Positions 62,943-64,000 of a DNA stretch of 64,000 nucleotides are shown here, in pieces; within the stretch, counting starts at the first letter, position 1; each line of letters starts with the position of its first letter. Origin of the DNA: Phyllobacterium trifolii. GTDB taxonomy: Bacteria > Pseudomonadota > Alphaproteobacteria > Rhizobiales > Rhizobiaceae. The stretch lies in contig NZ_JACHXN010000007.1 in assembly GCF_014192095.1 (NCBI RefSeq), positions 214,083 to 278,082 on the forward strand. Direction: 5' to 3'. The notes beneath the pieces are model-generated. The model saw only the letters and a program-made list of their open reading frames with translations. It did not search any database and had not been told where the DNA came from. The position numbers and the translations under genes are program-made.

Positions 62943-63704
62943 ATGACGAGACGCTCAGTCAAGAACAGCTATCAAGCTATTTTGTTTTCCGTAGCTTTTG
63001 TAGGAGGAACACTGTCAGCAGCTTCGCAAAACGCCGTTGTAACTCGCGATTTCATAGCTTGTGCGACCGTGGACGTCCTTCTGGAAGAGAGATCCACAGG
63101 TGAAATGATTGCTGACTTTTGTGGATTCTTTGCACCCGGCCAGCATGTGAAGCTGATGCATTCGAAGTCCTCTGAAAAATACCAATTTTTCGAGGTTGAG
63201 TATGATGGCGAGGAGTCAGAAGGACCACCTCAATTTGTTACGGAAAATAAGCCAGGTCTCTTCAAAGTGTCGAGGGCCCCAAATGCCAAACTCGACACTA
63301 TCTACACCGAGGTCAGTCGGTGTCGGTCCTTAGACAAGGGTCCCGATGAATACGTTCATTTATGCGAAGGCCCCACTGGTATAGCCGCTGTCCTGCACTA
63401 TGTTGACGGAAAGGCCATCATTGTCTTTGGGAGAGGTGGTGGCAACCGAGGCGATGAACTCTCTGGAACACCATTCAATGCAAACGACGCCCCAATCCCC
63501 GTAGGCGGTTCCGACAAAGTCTTTGGCCCCAAGATTGAATGGATCCTGAGTTCAGGAAAACCTTGCGCTGCCATCCTTAGAGTGTCCACAAACCAAGGGA
63601 GCAGGCTCATCACGACTGCGATTGGCCCAAGCAAGGGACGTTTGTCCACTACCAAGGAAAACGAAGCTGCTCGTATGGCCGCTGCGGCGACGTGTGCGGG
63701 TTGA
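62943..63704 (+). CDS. Exported protein of unknown function
   Basis: About 253 residues from ATG 62943 (the longer frame from 62805 overlaps the nuclease). A signal peptide with RRSVKNSYQAILFSVAFVGG ends near AAS-QNA. Four or more cysteines are spread through the mature part (IACATV, ADFCGFF, SRCRSL, HLCEGP, KPCAAI, ATCAG), suggesting disulfides in the periplasm. No known domain recognised. It follows the broken nuclease gene by 64 bases and belongs to the island cargo. Confidence 0.65.
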   Translation: MTRRSVKNSYQAILFSVAFVGGTLSAASQNAVVTRDFIACATVDVLLEERSTGEMIADFCGFFAPGQHVKLMHSKSSEKYQFFEVEYDGEESEGPPQFVTENKPGLFKVSRAPNAKLDTIYTEVSRCRSLDKGPDEYVHLCEGPTGIAAVLHYVDGKAIIVFGRGGGNRGDELSGTPFNANDAPIPVGGSDKVFGPKIEWILSSGKPCAAILRVSTNQGSRLITTAIGPSKGRLSTTKENEAARMAAAATCAG

Positions 63705-64000
63705 GGATACATCGGTTGGCGACCGGATGGATGCCATGCCGAACGGTCCATTCTTGACAACGCAAGTCACGGCTCTCCAAAAACCTGCGCTTGATTTTGT
63801 CCCCTCACTAACCATCTTTCTTGATCAACATCCCTAAATTGATCAGTTTTGGCACGCGTAAATCACACCAATTGTGCAATCCTGCACCCTTGGTAGTATC
63901 GGCGTTGACCTGCTCCCCTTTGTGTCCGCATTTATAAGTTAGCTCTGTTCTGGTTTTGGCCTTTTTCGGACCGGGTTGCGAACTCATAGGGTGTCATGCC

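Noticed and set aside
1..64000. tRNA, rRNA and CRISPR arrays
   Set aside because: Looked for tRNA-like arms near the recombinases and for evenly spaced repeats; none could be supported by eye.

Overview
The window reads as an alphaproteobacterium of the Hyphomicrobiales (Rhizobiales), plausibly close to Brucella/Ochrobactrum or Phyllobacterium. The support is moderately high GC, dense 4-nt-overlap operons of ABC uptake systems, and two sequences matching the rhizobial RirA iron-responsive operator (TGA-N9-TCA) in front of iron-uptake genes. The species call is inference. No rRNA, tRNA or CRISPR array was recognised.

Region 1 (1-14.3 kb) is a peptide / N-acyl-amino-acid scavenging block: an AbgT-type transporter (5' end outside the window), an M20 peptidase, an SLC13-type carrier with two RCK_C domains, then a small minus-strand insert (ArsR, AHSA1, ClpP). 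It continues with an FCD-type GntR regulator divergent from an AbgB-like amidohydrolase, an M28 peptidase with a non-standard metal centre, and a polar amino acid ABC importer with two binding proteins. Region 2 (14.3-18.7 kb) is siderophore uptake: reductase, AraC regulator and TonB receptor, with an IRO box before the reductase and another before the receptor.

Region 3 (18.8-31 kb) is mixed: a LuxR/TPR regulator with a methyltransferase, two ion-channel-like membrane proteins, DUF2721 and DUF992 proteins, an outer-membrane MetA-like protein, and a minus-strand set of arylsulfatase, periplasmic HAD phosphatase and octaheme cytochrome-TPR protein. A 22-bp element occurs twice, facing the arylsulfatase and the DUF992 gene. 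Region 4 (31-43.1 kb) is a divergent regulon around a GntR regulator: creatininase family, ketopantoate reductase family, SDR and M20 dipeptidase on one side; a complete dipeptide ABC importer plus M32 carboxypeptidase on the other. Region 5 (43.2-49.7 kb) has a class III cyclase-TPR protein and a three-gene cluster of EutA with histidine-rich ends, a bicupin and an iron-type binding protein whose permease and ATPase are missing.

Region 6 (about 49.7 kb to the window end) looks like a mobile island. It holds three overlapping tyrosine recombinases plus two small coiled-coil proteins in one operon (GInt/ginABCD-like), an SF1B helicase, an AT-rich nucleotidyltransferase gene with a 65-residue partner, a Panacea-type antitoxin directly followed by an unannotated 126-residue probable toxin, a nuclease gene broken by a 5-bp tandem duplication, and a secreted protein. 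The best candidates for undescribed biology are the Panacea pair, the nucleotidyltransferase pair, the recombinase-helicase module, and the orphan EutA cluster.
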